Positions 31,906 through 41,841 of a DNA stretch of 64,000 nt are shown in pieces (positions within the stretch are counted from its first letter, which is position 1; every line of letters begins with the position of its first letter). Location of the stretch: contig OX336349.1 in the NCBI GenBank assembly GCA_946902875.1, positions 18,809,891 to 18,873,890 of the forward strand, read 5' to 3'. The notes beneath the pieces are model-generated. The model was not told where the DNA came from and made no database searches. It saw nothing but the letters and a program-made list of their open reading frames with translations. Both the position numbers and the translations under genes were made by a program. This DNA is from Nematopogon swammerdamellus. Its lineage: Eukaryota > Arthropoda > Insecta > Lepidoptera > Adelidae.

Positions 31906-32147
31906 GCTAGGTGAGTGGCGGATAGGTGATAGCCTCAATCCAATTGTAGCCGACTGGATTGGTACCATCGTACTGGATGTAAGATGACCGCACAGTAACG
32001 TCGGCCGCTGTGTTCTCCTCTAGTTCAGTATAGCCAGCAACCAAAAGGAAAGTCGCCGGTATGGCACCTACCTTCTCGTAGGTGATATTGGCTGATGGGA
32101 GCACGCACTTTGGCCCCTCTGACTCAGCCACCCATGCAGGATTATAT
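31906..32147 (+). repeat. SINE-C core and tail-2
   Basis: gtagccgactggattggtac (core), tctagttcagtatagcc, ggtatggcacctacct, then tail-2 ctctgactcagccaccc and ggattatata. It lacks the tRNA-like head. It is followed by an (agaat)n run. Confidence 0.75.
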
Positions 32148-32629
32148 AGAATAGAATAGAATAATAATTTATTCAATTTTACATACATTTCACAAATTAA
32201 AACATGTAGAGCATTCAGTCGTATACAAAAGAAAGGGCGTAGGCGCAGAATACGAATAATAAAAAAAAATGTCTCCGAAAGTGTACCTACATATGTAATA
32301 TGAATGAAAACCGACTATACACCGGTATGAGTATATCGAATCGGTCAACACAGTGGGCGGATGAAGTTTTTATTAGAAATAATTATCTTCAGGCTAATTA
32401 CTGGTATTCTCTTGTTTTGTTTGCTTTCGGCTCAACCTAGACTCGGATGCTTGCAGGCCGATGTCTGCGTGATTTATTTTTGAGCTTGTTTGCAATCCGC
32501 TATGGACTCGCAGATCACATTTGGAAATCCGTTAGTGGCATGCTCTATTTGGTTCAGTTCGAAATATAAGACAAAAATCGGTTCAAGTTTGTTCACTTTT
32601 TGTATACGTAAATGTTGTATGAGTAATTT
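32148..32629. other. Unassigned
   Basis: Short (agaat) run, then AT-rich sequence without recognised content. Confidence 0.35.
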
Positions 32630-33134
32630 TTTAACATTGAAAATGAATTGTATTCGTTTTCGAGTATAGTGCCCTGATTTATGAAATTGTGACATTTGCC
32701 TGTAGTTTCGCAGATATGAGAGGTACGCGGATGGGCCATATGTCAAAATGTGCGTCTGCTGGAGGGCATCAAAGTGCAATTTGAGTTCCCAAAATCGGTC
32801 GGTAACTTTTTGAGATTTTCTATTTGTCAAAAATAAAAAAAAAAATCGCCGACTTGGATCGAGAATTTCCCAATAACTTTTTTTTTGAGCATGCTATTCA
32901 AGAAACGGAAAAAATTTAATCTCGGAATTGAATTAAGCTACAGTTTGAGCCATCTTAAGAGGCGGGCGGACAAAAACTGTAGGCGGTAGCGGGTCCCTTA
33001 CGCGCGAGGTAAGTCTGCGCTCCGTTCACTTTATCGTCAGATTTGTCAAATTTTATCGTGTGCCTTATTTCTAAATTACATTTTCAATGCCTTTGATAGT
33101 TGCGCGTAGTGTGAGATCTGTAGATTTTTTTTTA
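32630..33134 (+). repeat. Dispersed repeat D, second copy
   Basis: Starts ttttttaacattgaaaatg, collinear with 14704-15245, and stops at the same gtgtgagatctgtagat T-tract boundary. There are scattered small indels between the copies. Confidence 0.75.
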
Positions 33135-33162
33135 TGGAAACTGACACGGTTGGCTACATGAA
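33126..33162 (-). repeat. SINE-A tail fragment
   Basis: Thirty-odd bases: T-tract, atggaaactgacacgg, ttggctacat. It abuts the end of repeat D. Confidence 0.7.
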
Positions 33163-33369
33163 ATTTATAGTTTCCACAAAAAATAGGCCAAGTAGAGCTG
33201 TTTCCAAAGCAGCTATTTCAGATTTTATTGCCAATTACGGTAAACGATGTACTCACGTCGCGTAGTCTCTACATGGCCGGAGACGTAGCTCTCTGCTCTC
33301 CCAAGTAGCCACAATATTAAAATTCAGCATTAGTCACGAGACCAGTTTCTCGCACGTTATAATCGTTTC

Positions 33370-33660
33370 ACGAGCATGCGGACCCTCAGCGGAGAAGATA
33401 AACGGCTGTACGGGGTTCACATCACAACCGCTCATAAACCCTACTCACGTGCCACCGTCATGTTCATAAATGGAACACACGCGGTCGCCGTTGCAACGCA
33501 CGGCGCGCGCGCATGCGCGGCCGCCACCGCGCGCCAGCCAATCACAGTCGTTTGTCAGTAGCTGTCAATTATGTTTGACAGATAGATCACAATTTATTCG
33601 CATCTCGTTGGACGTTGACGGTTGTAATGTCTCAATTCGGTCTGCAAATTGCGTTTGACT
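33370..33660. promoter_or_regulatory. CpG-rich promoter-like patch
   Basis: gcgcatgcgc at 33509-33518 matches the palindromic NRF-1/ewg site and ccaatca at 33538-33544 matches a CCAAT box, within a locally GC-rich block in AT-rich surroundings. No TATA box or downstream ORF is identified, so the direction is undecided. It could simply be a GC-rich repeat relic. Confidence 0.3.
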
Positions 33661-33842
33661 GTAAGAGTATTTGTAAATGTCCGCTTGTAATGTGATGTAT
33701 GACTATTCGGATTGATAGAGAGTAGAATGATGTATTCTTGTGCATTTGTCGCCCATTTGTATGTAGGGAGTTCATTTCATTTCAGATCACCTCAGACACA
33801 CGTGGCATGCAGATAATTTATGATCAAATGTTTAGTATTGAA

Positions 33843-33985
33843 CTAGCCTTTGCCCGCGGCTTCGCTCGCGGCAAGCTCGGTTTAATAGCAAATCCGATTT
33901 AAACGCATATAATATTTATATTATATTATAATAAACGATCGCTTCTGATAATATATTCTCTCCGTCCCTCGCTCCCCCCCCCCCC
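33843..33985 (+). repeat. 'cccgcggcttc' repeat
   Basis: tttgcccgcggcttcgctcg, then tttaatagcaaatccg and aataaacgatcgcttctg match 25573. It ends near a short C run. Confidence 0.65.
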
Positions 33986-34033
33986 CACTCCCTTCCCCTC
34001 ACTCCCTGCCCTCTTCCCCTCTTTATGTACGTT

Positions 34034-34417
34034 TTTCGGGTTCCGTACCAATACGGAAGCCTATTACTTAGCCTACGCCGTCTGTCTGTCTGTCTGTCGT
34101 ACGAAATTTCACATAATATATGTGTTATTAAGGGGAATATAACAAGTAATTTAAAAAGAGTAAAAAGTAAAAAAATAAGGCATCCCCAGTCCCCACCCCA
34201 TATAATAAACCTGCTAAGAATAGGTTAGTACATATTCACGCTTAATAGATGGTGCCACACGGTACTTTGCATCGCAGATAGAAAAAAGACGGATAATTAT
34301 GGTTTTTGACAGGTATGGTATATAGGCTCCGGGGTGTATTGGCCCAATTGTCAAAATATAGCGGATCTACGGAACCCTCCGTGCGTAAGTAAAACTCGCG
34401 CTTGATTGATTTTTATA
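34034..34417 (-). repeat. GACA element, diverged copy
   Basis: gggttccgtaccaatacgg, tctgtctgtctgtctgtc, then a divergent middle and gtaaaactcgcgcttgattg. It is directly followed by another minus-strand copy. Confidence 0.65.
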
Positions 34418-34830
34418 GTTCTGTATCCGGTACGGGACCCTATTACTAAGCCTACGCCATCTGTCTGCCTGTCGGTCCGTCCGTCTGTCTGTCCGAGGAC
34501 TGTATCTCCTGAACCGTAATAGGTAGTTCGTTGAAAATTTCACAGAATATGTGTTATTTATTATTATATTACTTATTATGGCCGATATAACAACAAATAA
34601 TAAATAAAAATAGGAAAAAGTAAAAAATTCACGGGGGTTCCCATAGAAGAAAACAAAAAGTGTATGCGCGCGCGCCATCTACCGAATCGAATGTGAAGCA
34701 TTTTAACTAATCATGACATTTAACTAATATGAAGCATTTCATAACACGCCATAGATGGCGTGAGTGGCGCTAACCATGACACGGCGATACGGAACCCTCG
34801 GTGCGCGAGTTCGACTCGCACTTGGCCGAT
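34418..34830 (-). repeat. GACA element, near full length
   Basis: gttctgtatccggtacggg through (tctgtctgtc) to gactcgcacttggccgatg. It lies in tandem, same orientation, with the preceding diverged copy. Confidence 0.8.
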
Positions 34831-35160
34831 GTTTTACATAACCTTATCCAAAACTGCTTGCACATTTCGTTGTAGCTAAAAGTGCGCCTATAAAGTCTTT
34901 ATCCCGACCACAACAATACAGAAGTTTCACCGATTGTAGTGAGTACACGTTTTGTATTCACGAAGCCCGGATCACGAGGCGGTCCGTTTTCTATTGATCT
35001 TTAATGCTTCGGAGGAAATCGTGCCATTTCGACGCATTGATGGAGTCCGAGTGGGTTTTCTGTTGCGCGCTTGCTTTGTTTCGCGTCCGATTCGAGGTGG
35101 CTGAAGTGTTTGATGAGAAAGTTGGGATCGGTGGTGGAACAACAGTTCGAATTCGTTTTG
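34831..35160. other. Unassigned
   Basis: No gene recognised. A 66-codon minus-strand frame has no homology that I can name. Confidence 0.35.
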
Positions 35161-35459
35161 ACCACAGAGCATGAAATGCGCGCGCCCGCCCCTACTAGAG
35201 GCGCCGTGAGCGCGATTTCTCTACAACGGCGTTGAAGCCTGTGGGCGTGGCCTATGACTTACATATGTGTGTTGTGCGTGTGCATTTGTTTTGTGCGTGT
35301 GCCTATCTTGCTCCTCTTTGTGTGTAGTGTCGATACTAACACACACACACACATACGAAGCGCTAGCAGCTCAGCGTACGGTTATTGGGTTTCAAAATAT
35401 CATCGCTTAGGGCGCCTCTAGTAGGGGGCGCGGGCGGTAGGTATTTGATGCTCTGTGGT
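35161..35459. mobile_element. ~300-bp element with ~45-bp TIRs
   Basis: accacagagcatgaaatg ... ctactagaggcgcc (35161-35205) is mirrored by ggcgcctctagtaggggg ... gatgctctgtggt (35411-35459), with a 4-base offset and a few mismatches. The interior has gt/ca-rich sequence and no ORF. It looks like a non-autonomous DNA element. tttg next to both ends could be a target duplication. Confidence 0.65.
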
Positions 35460-35504
35460 TTTGACTAAAGTAGTGATCGAAGCGTCAAATCTTTTACTAT
35501 TCTT

Positions 35505-35712
35505 AGGGTTCCTTACCTCAAAATTAATATGTGAAAAACGTTCCTGTGTCTTTACATACTCAATAAAATTGTGTTATTTATGTAAATTCCTGTTTATTTT
35601 TCTAAATTCGAAAAATTCAAAAAAGAAGAAAAAAAAACGAAACCCTTGTAGGATCACTCTTCTGTCTGTCGGTGTGTCTGACTGTCTGTCCATCTGTCCG
35701 TATGACACAGGT
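35505..35712 (+). repeat. Fragment related to repeat D / GACA edge
   Basis: gggttccttacctcaaaatt, later cgaaacccttgtaggatc, and a ctgtctgtcggtgtgtctg tract. This is the insect 'ggttccgtacc ... acggaaccc' repeat class, also seen at 14627. Confidence 0.5.
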
Positions 35713-35778
35713 TATTTTCTATCTAAACTAATCTAATCTTAGCTAGACCGAGCCTAAAATTACGAAAACAATTTGTGA

Positions 35779-35995
35779 TTTTTTTAAACCGACACGGTTG
35801 GCTACATCACAATACTCGTATACTACATCCGTGATTTCAGCCCATAACACTTTGGTGAACTAGGTGCCACGTCAGTGCTTCCCTTCGATCGTGCCGACTA
35901 CACTTATGTAACTTGGCGGAAAAGAGACTACTTTCATAGTTCGACCGACCTCCATTCAGTTGATACCTAGTACTAGTAGTTATTAGGATCAGAAT
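35779..35995 (-). repeat. Degenerate SINE-A
   Basis: accgacacggttggctac, gtgaactaggtgccacg and ttcgatcgtgccgactac are tail-1 and core complements. Insertions and deletions are frequent towards the head. Confidence 0.65.
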
Positions 35996-36020
35996 CCCTA
36001 CCACCTAATAATGTTCACTT

Positions 36021-36091
36021 ACCCCTTACCAGGTGCTAGGCTCAAATTTTTGCTGACTGGGTCGATACCACCGTACTGGACGTAAGATGGC
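36021..36091 (+). repeat. SINE-C core fragment
   Basis: gtgctaggctcaaatttt, gctgactgggtcgatacc and gtactggacgtaagatgg match the SINE-C core. It ends just before a perfect hairpin. Confidence 0.6.
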
Positions 36092-36107
36092 AATCGCCAT
36101 CGTCAGT

Positions 36108-36229
36108 ACTCGCGGCAACTGCGACGACCTGGAGGACACCCGGCATGTCGTCCAGTCAGATGTCAAACCATTGACATCTGTTTGAACGGCTTGTCGGGTG
36201 TCCTCCAGGTCGTCGCAGTTGCCGCGAGT
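36108..36229. repeat. Nested perfect hairpin (35-bp and 10-bp stems)
   Basis: 36108-36142 and 36195-36229 are exact complements (actcgcggcaactgcg...). Within the loop, cagatgtcaa and ttgacatctg form a second perfect stem around acca. Confidence 0.9.
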
Positions 36230-36340
36230 CTTGAGGATGTCCCCAGAGTGAGGGACGAAACGTCGACAAAAGTGAGTCGCTTTCAGTTATGCCGCGTGAC
36301 CGAAAAAATTACGTAAAAATTAAGGTATATATATATATAT

Positions 36341-36725
36341 TTTTTTTTTATGGAAACTGACACGGTTGGGTACATCACCTACAACGTCCGTGATGTCAGC
36401 CCATAACACCGGGTGAACTAGGTGCCATGTCAGCGCTTCCCCCTTAGATCGTGCCGGCTACACTGAACTGGTCGGAAAACACAAACTATTTACATAGCCG
36501 TTTAGACCGACGTTTCATTCAGTGCGGTGGCACCAACCCGGGCGGGTTAAACCCTACCACCAAGTAAGATGAGGAGGGAAGGGACCTACAGTTTTACGAG
36601 GAATCCGAACCTCGGTCAGCCTCCAACGGTCAGCGGTCACCCATCCAAGAACTGACCGCACCCAGCGTTGCTTAACATTCAATAGCGACAGTTGACTGTC
36701 TGCACCACTGAGCTATCGAGGCTGA
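36341..36725 (-). repeat. SINE-A, full length (subfamily B)
   Basis: On the minus strand: gtcagcctcgatagctcagt, an extra cgctattgaat, 5S-like gttaagcaacgctgggtg to gatgggtgaccgc, hairpin ccgaggttcggattcctcg, core, tail-1, poly(A). The RTE fragment inserted immediately at its 5' edge. Confidence 0.9.
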
Positions 36726-36731
36726 CTATAT

Positions 36732-36897
36732 CATCATCATCATCATCATCATCAGCCTGTATCGGTCCACTGCTGGACATAGGCCTCTCCCAAGGCACGC
36801 CACCACACGCGGTCTTCCACTCTTCTCATCCATCCACTCCCGGCTACCTTTTTTAGGTCATCTGTCCACCTAGCCGGGGGGCGTCCCACGCTACGTT
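36732..36897 (-). mobile_element. 5'-truncated RTE-like insertion
   Basis: It ends in a (atg)n run on the minus strand and encodes the last residues of an RTE-type protein, as at 38663. tgactatat occurs perfectly on both sides (36723-36731 and 36898-36906). The left copy overlaps the terminal tgac of the neighbouring SINE, so the insertion post-dates it. Confidence 0.85.
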
Positions 36898-36906
36898 TGA
36901 CTATAT

Positions 36907-37299
36907 ACATACATACTTATATAACATTTCAGGAAGAGCTTCCGTTTATTGTAACGTTTAGTAATTGTAACCATTAGTGTTTAGTGAAGCGTGAACAGTT
37001 TAAAACGAATGGTATACTGGCACAGTTTTAAAATAATAACCATAAGAAGTTTTCACCCTGACCTTGTTCGCTGGCTGAAGGCTACAAAGATATAATAATA
37101 ATTCATAATTAATTCGAATGCCATGAACAATATTCTTATTGTTCGTGTTTTTGTATTGTTTTCTATAGCCGGTACGGTTACACGCGAGGCTATGTAATGT
37201 AACGTTATGTAACCTGTGTCCTTCCTTGAGTGTCGATTATTTATTATGAAGCTGGATGAATGCTATGTTACAGTGGCGTGTGAAATTAAACTCGGTTAG
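36907..37299. other. Unassigned
   Basis: AT-rich, nothing identified. Confidence 0.35.
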
Positions 37300-37545
37300 T
37301 TTTTTTTTTTTTTTTATGGAAACTGACACGGTTGGCTACATCACCTACAACATCCTTGATGTCAGCCCATAACACCGGGTGAACTTGGTGCCACGTCAGT
37401 GCCCCTTCGGCCGTGCCGGCTACACTGAACTGGACGGAAAACACAAACTATTTACATAGCCGTTTCGACCGACCTTTCATTCAGTGCGGTGGTACCAACC
37501 CGGGCAAGTTAAACCCTACCACCTAGTAATATAAGAAGGGAGTTA
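37300..37545 (-). repeat. SINE core and tail-1, 5'-truncated
   Basis: Poly(T), tail-1, core, then acctagtaatataagaagg and ggagttat. The stretch ataagaagggagt is the head-A junction also seen at 3962 and 12636, so this copy belongs to the head-A composite subfamily. Confidence 0.8.
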
Positions 37546-37559
37546 TCCACGTAAAATAA

Positions 37560-37843
37560 ATAAACCGGCCAAGCGCGAGTCGAACTCGCGCACCGAGGGT
37601 TCCGTATCGCCATGTCATGGTCAGCGCCACTCACGCCATCTATGTATTAGTTAAAATGCTTCATACTCTTTTCGGTAGATGGCGCGCATACGCTTTTTAG
37701 TTTCTTGTATGGGGGCCCCCGTGATTTTATTACGTTTTCGTATTTTTATTATTTGTTTTTAAATCAGCCATAATAAATTAATAACACATATTCTGTGAAA
37801 ATTCAACGGGCTACCTATTACGGTACAAGAGATATAGCCATCG

Positions 37844-37878
<35 letters not shown>

Positions 37879-37927
37879 GGCGTAGGCTTAGTAATAGACT
37901 CTCGTATCGTATACGGAACCCTAAAAA
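37560..37927 (+). repeat. GACA element, near full length
   Basis: aaccggccaagcgcgagtc through a (gaca)8 tract to tatacggaaccctaaaa. Standard family layout. Confidence 0.8.
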
Positions 37928-38494
37928 CAAAACAAAAATCTGCATCAGGTACTGTACCCCTTGTTTCGTTTCAATCCACCTAGAAGAACAAATTAGAATA
38001 ATATTGAGTTCGCACGTGGAAGTCGGCAATATTGGTTATCGAATGCGCCGGAGTGCGTGGCGGCGGCGCCCCGGTCGCTTGGCAATACGCCCGCGGTCGT
38101 ACGACGTGGAAATGATATGTTGTGACTAATGAACGGCACAAGACTGCCTCACTTGCGCTGCTGGTGCAACCGTTGCGCAATGCTAGGGATGCGCCGGGTT
38201 AATATTTCGTTGTGTTCTTTATTTGAATGTTGACCGATTATGTTGACTATCGATGAGATGTTCTTTATTCGAATTTTGGCAGTTATCTGAACTGTTGATG
38301 AGTCTTTATTTGAATGACGACCGAAAAATTTGTCTAATAATAATATCTGTCAAAGTGAGATGACTCAATAAATAAGACATTATGTTCAAATAATCGAATT
38401 ATTAATGTTTACAGTTTTTTCGAGCCATAGCCGAATTTTACGCTAAGAACCGTGCTTCTTTCTCTGTGATTTTATTCTTCATTACCCAAAGGAT
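37928..38494. other. Unassigned
   Basis: A GC-richer patch at 38035-38110 (gtggcggcggcgccccgg) in otherwise AT-rich DNA. No gene recognised. Confidence 0.35.
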
Positions 38495-38615
38495 GATTGG
38501 GAGAAATCGCTTGGAGTGGAGTGATAAGTCCGCCTTTGCGCATTCCTATATTTCTTGTTTCTTGTCGTGTATTGTACTTCTTTGAATTGTGTGCAATAAA
38601 GATTCTATAATAAAG
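38495..38615 (+). repeat. Retroelement tail T
   Basis: gggagaaatcgcttggagtg, gataagtccgcctttgcg, then gtgcaataaagattc. It is the best preserved copy of the 3'-UTR-like sequence. Confidence 0.6.
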
Positions 38616-38662
38616 AATTCTACAATAGAGAATCTATGCTATTCTATTCTGTAATTTTTTTA

Positions 38663-38930
38663 TATCACCATCATCATCATTATCAGCCTGTATCGGTCCA
38701 CTGCTGGACATAGGCCTCTCCCAAGGCACGCCACCACACGCGGTCTTCCACTCTTCTCATCCATCCACTCCCGGCTACCTTTTTTAGGTCATCTGTCCAC
38801 CTAGCCGGGAAGCGTCCCACGCTACGTTTGCTTGTACGTGGCCTCCATTCGAGCACCCGTCTACCCCATCGGTTGTCGGGTCTGCGACAGATGTGCCCAG
38901 CCCACTGCCACTTCAGCACTAAAAATTTTG
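38663..38930 (-). pseudogene. RTE-like LINE C-terminal fragment
   Basis: The minus-strand frame reads KWQWAGHICRRPDNRWGRR, then VLEWRPRTSKRSVGRFPARW, TDDLKKVAGSGWMRRVEDR and WWRALGEAYVQQWTDTG before a stop, a short trailer and (atg)n. This is the C-terminal end typical of insect RTE-type endonuclease-reverse transcriptases, as I recall the family. It is heavily 5'-truncated. Confidence 0.85.
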
Positions 38931-39111
38931 TATTTTTATATGCTAAATAAAAATAGGTACAAAACTTAAATTTCTGTGTTCCCATCTTGTTAGATATTTT
39001 TGTCGATATTTGCACGAACTTACGTAACATTTTGCGAAAGAGAACATTATTGCACTATTCATCAGACTGGGTAAAAATTAGCTTAAATTATAAACTTACT
39101 TAAAAAGAACG
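38931..39111. other. Unassigned
   Basis: AT-rich. Confidence 0.35.
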
Positions 39112-39176
39112 GCACTTAAAAAGAATAGCCCCACTGCATATCTCCCCGTCGCATGTCGTAAGTCGACTAAGGGATC
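39112..39176 (+). repeat. Head A module preceding SINE-A
   Basis: ggcacttaaaaagaatagcc, then ccccgtcgcatgtcgtaa and gactaagggatc directly abut the SINE. It shares the gtcgcatg variant with 4976-5055. Confidence 0.75.
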
Positions 39177-39521
39177 GTCAGCCTCGGCAGCTCAGTGGTG
39201 CGGTCAGTTATTGGATGGGTGACCGCCCGACCGTTGGACGCTGACCGTGGTTCGGATTCCACGTTAAACTGTAGGTCCCTTCCCTTCTTACCTTACTGGG
39301 TGGTAGGGTTTATCCCGGCCGGGTTGTTACCACCGCACTGAGCGAAACGTCGGTCGAAACGGCTATGTAAATAGTTGGTGTTTTCCGTCCAGTTCAGTGT
39401 AGCCGGCGCGAAATGAAGGGAAGCACTGACATAGCACCTAGTTCACCCGATGTTATGGGCTGACATCACGGATGTTGTAGGTGATGTAGCCAACCGTGTC
39501 AGTTTACATAAAAAAAAAAAA
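39177..39521 (+). repeat. SINE-A with internal 5S deletion
   Basis: gtcagcctcggcagctcagt, then a deletion joining tgcggtcagt to tattggatgggtgacc, so the 5S-like box A is lost. The rest (gctgaccgtggttcgg, core, tail-1, poly(A)) is intact. Confidence 0.85.
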
Positions 39522-39986
39522 TAAAAAAAAAATATATCGACAAATCAGCGCATCGACCCACTGTCACCGCTCTAAGCCGGCTATGCATCGTCTCGTTATC
39601 TGTGAAATCGGCGAGATATGCACCACTCACTTTATTCTCTGTTATTTCTGCGGCTCTGTTTTATATCTATTATTATTGTTTTAACTGTTACATCTATTTT
39701 TAGAACTCACTTCACTGCAGCTTTAGTAAAATAAGTCATTTTAGACGGTTTCACTTTATATTGCATAGGTTTATGGCTCAGATTGCAACCGAAACCATTA
39801 CGGTAGTACTATACAGCATGTCCCAGATCGAACGTGTAATACTAACATCAAGCGATTTGTCATCTAATAAGCTTCTAAAATTGTTGTAACAAGGTTATAA
39901 CAGCATATAGTTTCAATCTTTTCAGAATATTATGCGGCGATGTGGGGTGACAGGAGCGCTCTGTCATACAATGAAGATTACTTTTT
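39522..39986. other. Unassigned
   Basis: No gene or repeat recognised. Confidence 0.35.
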
Positions 39987-40370
39987 TTAGGGTTCCGTAT
40001 CCGGTACGGGGCCCTAGTTACTAAGCCTACGCCGTCTCCCTGTCTGTCCGAGGGCTGTATCTCATGAACCGTAATAGGTAGCCCGTTAAAATTTTCACAG
40101 AATATGTGTTATTATGGCCGATATAACAAAAAATAATAAAAATAGTGAAAAGTTAAAAATTCATGGGGGTTCCCATAGAAGAAACCAAAAAGTTGTATGC
40201 GCGCGCGCCATCTACCGAATAGACTATGAAGCATTTTAACTAATCATGAATTTTAACTAATATATGAAGCATTTCATAACACGCCATAGACGGCGTGAGT
40301 GGCGCTAACCATGACATGGCGATACGGAACCATCGGTGGAAGAGTTCTACTCGCACTTGGCCGGTTTTCT
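39987..40370 (-). repeat. GACA element, near full length
   Basis: agggttccgtatccggtac to tactcgcacttggccgg. The microsatellite portion is short (ctgtctgtcc). Confidence 0.8.
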
Positions 40371-40496
40371 ACAATAATATCGCATGGAACTCAAATGTTT
40401 TAATCTTTTTCGAAAGCTGAATTAATTTATTATTGTGCAATTAACGTTTGCATTCCATAATATAATAATATCTATTTGAGAAATAATTAATTATAA

Positions 40497-40883
40497 TTTT
40501 TTCTACGGAAACTAAAACGGTTGGCTATATCACCAACAACATCCGTGATGTCAGCCCATAGCACCAGGTGAACTAGGTGCCACATCAGTGCTTCCCTTCG
40601 TTCGTGCCGGCTACACTGAACTAGACGGAAAATACGAACTATTTTCGACCGACTTTTCTTTCAGTGCGGTGGTATCAACCCGGGCGGATTGGTACCACCG
40701 CACTGAACCCTACCTAGTCAAGTAAGAAGGGAAGGGACCTACAGTTTTATGTGGAATCCGAACCACGGTAAGCCTCCAACGGTCGAGCGGTCAGCCATCC
40801 AAGTACTGACCGCGTCGAGGTGTGCTTATGTATGATCACGACCGATAGTCGACCGACCGCACCACTGAACTACCGAGGCTGAC
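40497..40883 (-). repeat. SINE-A, full length
   Basis: It runs from ctacggaaactaaaacgg to ccgaggctgac. A repeated gattggtaccaccgcactg in the core shows a small internal duplication/inversion next to acccgggcgg. The 5S-like segment is diverged. Confidence 0.8.
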
Positions 40884-41365
40884 GAACGTGGCTTTAGGTG
40901 CGTCGGTCTAACTGGTACCTTATTGTGTCCTAGCTAAAACCAGTCGATTTTCAAAATTATTTCCTATGAAAAATCATACATGCATACTTGTTAAATAACC
41001 AGAAAAGATTGGCAGCTTATGCAACAAGTACCATTGGAACAGTCATCGGAACAGCATTGCTGGCGCATTTCATAACCACACACACGCAAAAGGTCCCTAC
41101 CCAGCGTTTAGCCCGCGCGGCAATAGTCGTCTGGGCCGCGGTTGCGGCCGCGGCAGTGTATACCCGGAGACGGCATTGCATACGTTTGAACGGTCTATCA
41201 ACATTTGGTGTGCATGCACTTCACTTGCTGCAGGCTCGAGATAAAGTAAGCGCGTTTGACTGCGAAAGATATTAATTGCAATTTCATCTCTGTGAACTTC
41301 CCTCTCCCCCCCCCCCCCCCCCTTCCTATTTCCGAAACTACTGAGTCTAAAATGGGAATATAGGA
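40884..41365. other. Unassigned; poly(C) at 41306-41322
   Basis: A 95-codon frame (40988-41275) ends in a GC-rich patch but has no recognisable similarity. A 17-base C run follows. Confidence 0.35.
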
Positions 41366-41841
41366 GGGTTCCGTATCCGGTACGGAACCCTATTACTAAG
41401 CCTACGCCGTCTGTCTGTCTGTCCATCTGTCCGTCCGTCTGTCCGAGGGGCGTATCTCTTGAACCGTATTAGGTAGCCCGTTGAAATTTTCACAGAATAT
41501 GTGTTATTATGGCCGATATAACAAGAAATAAGAAAAAGTAAAAAAATCACGGTCGTTCCCATAGAAGAAACAAGTCCGCCTTTGTCCCTTATGTAAATTA
41601 CTTATTGTCTGTTTATGTAAAAGTTTTTTTGGAGCAATAAAGTATTTATATCTATCTATCTAGCAAAAAGTGTATGCGCGTGCGCCATCTACCGAATAGA
41701 GTATGAAACACTTTAACTGATCATGAATTTTAACTTTAAGAAGCATTTCATAAACACGCCATAGATGGCATGAGTGGTGCTAACCATGACATGGCGATAA
41801 GGAACCCTTGGTGCTCGAGCTCGACTCGCACTTGGCTTGTT
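41366..41841 (-). repeat. GACA element interrupted by tail T
   Basis: 41366-41571 and 41665-41841 are the two parts of one minus-strand copy. The empty-site sequence can be read from 40170 (gaagaaaccaaaaagt). Confidence 0.8.
41572..41664 (+). repeat. Retroelement tail T inserted in GACA element
   Basis: agtccgcctttgtccctta, ggagcaataaagtatt and (tatc)n end. This shows that tail T moves as a 5'-truncated, microsatellite-ended copy, as expected of a LINE 3' end. Confidence 0.7.
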
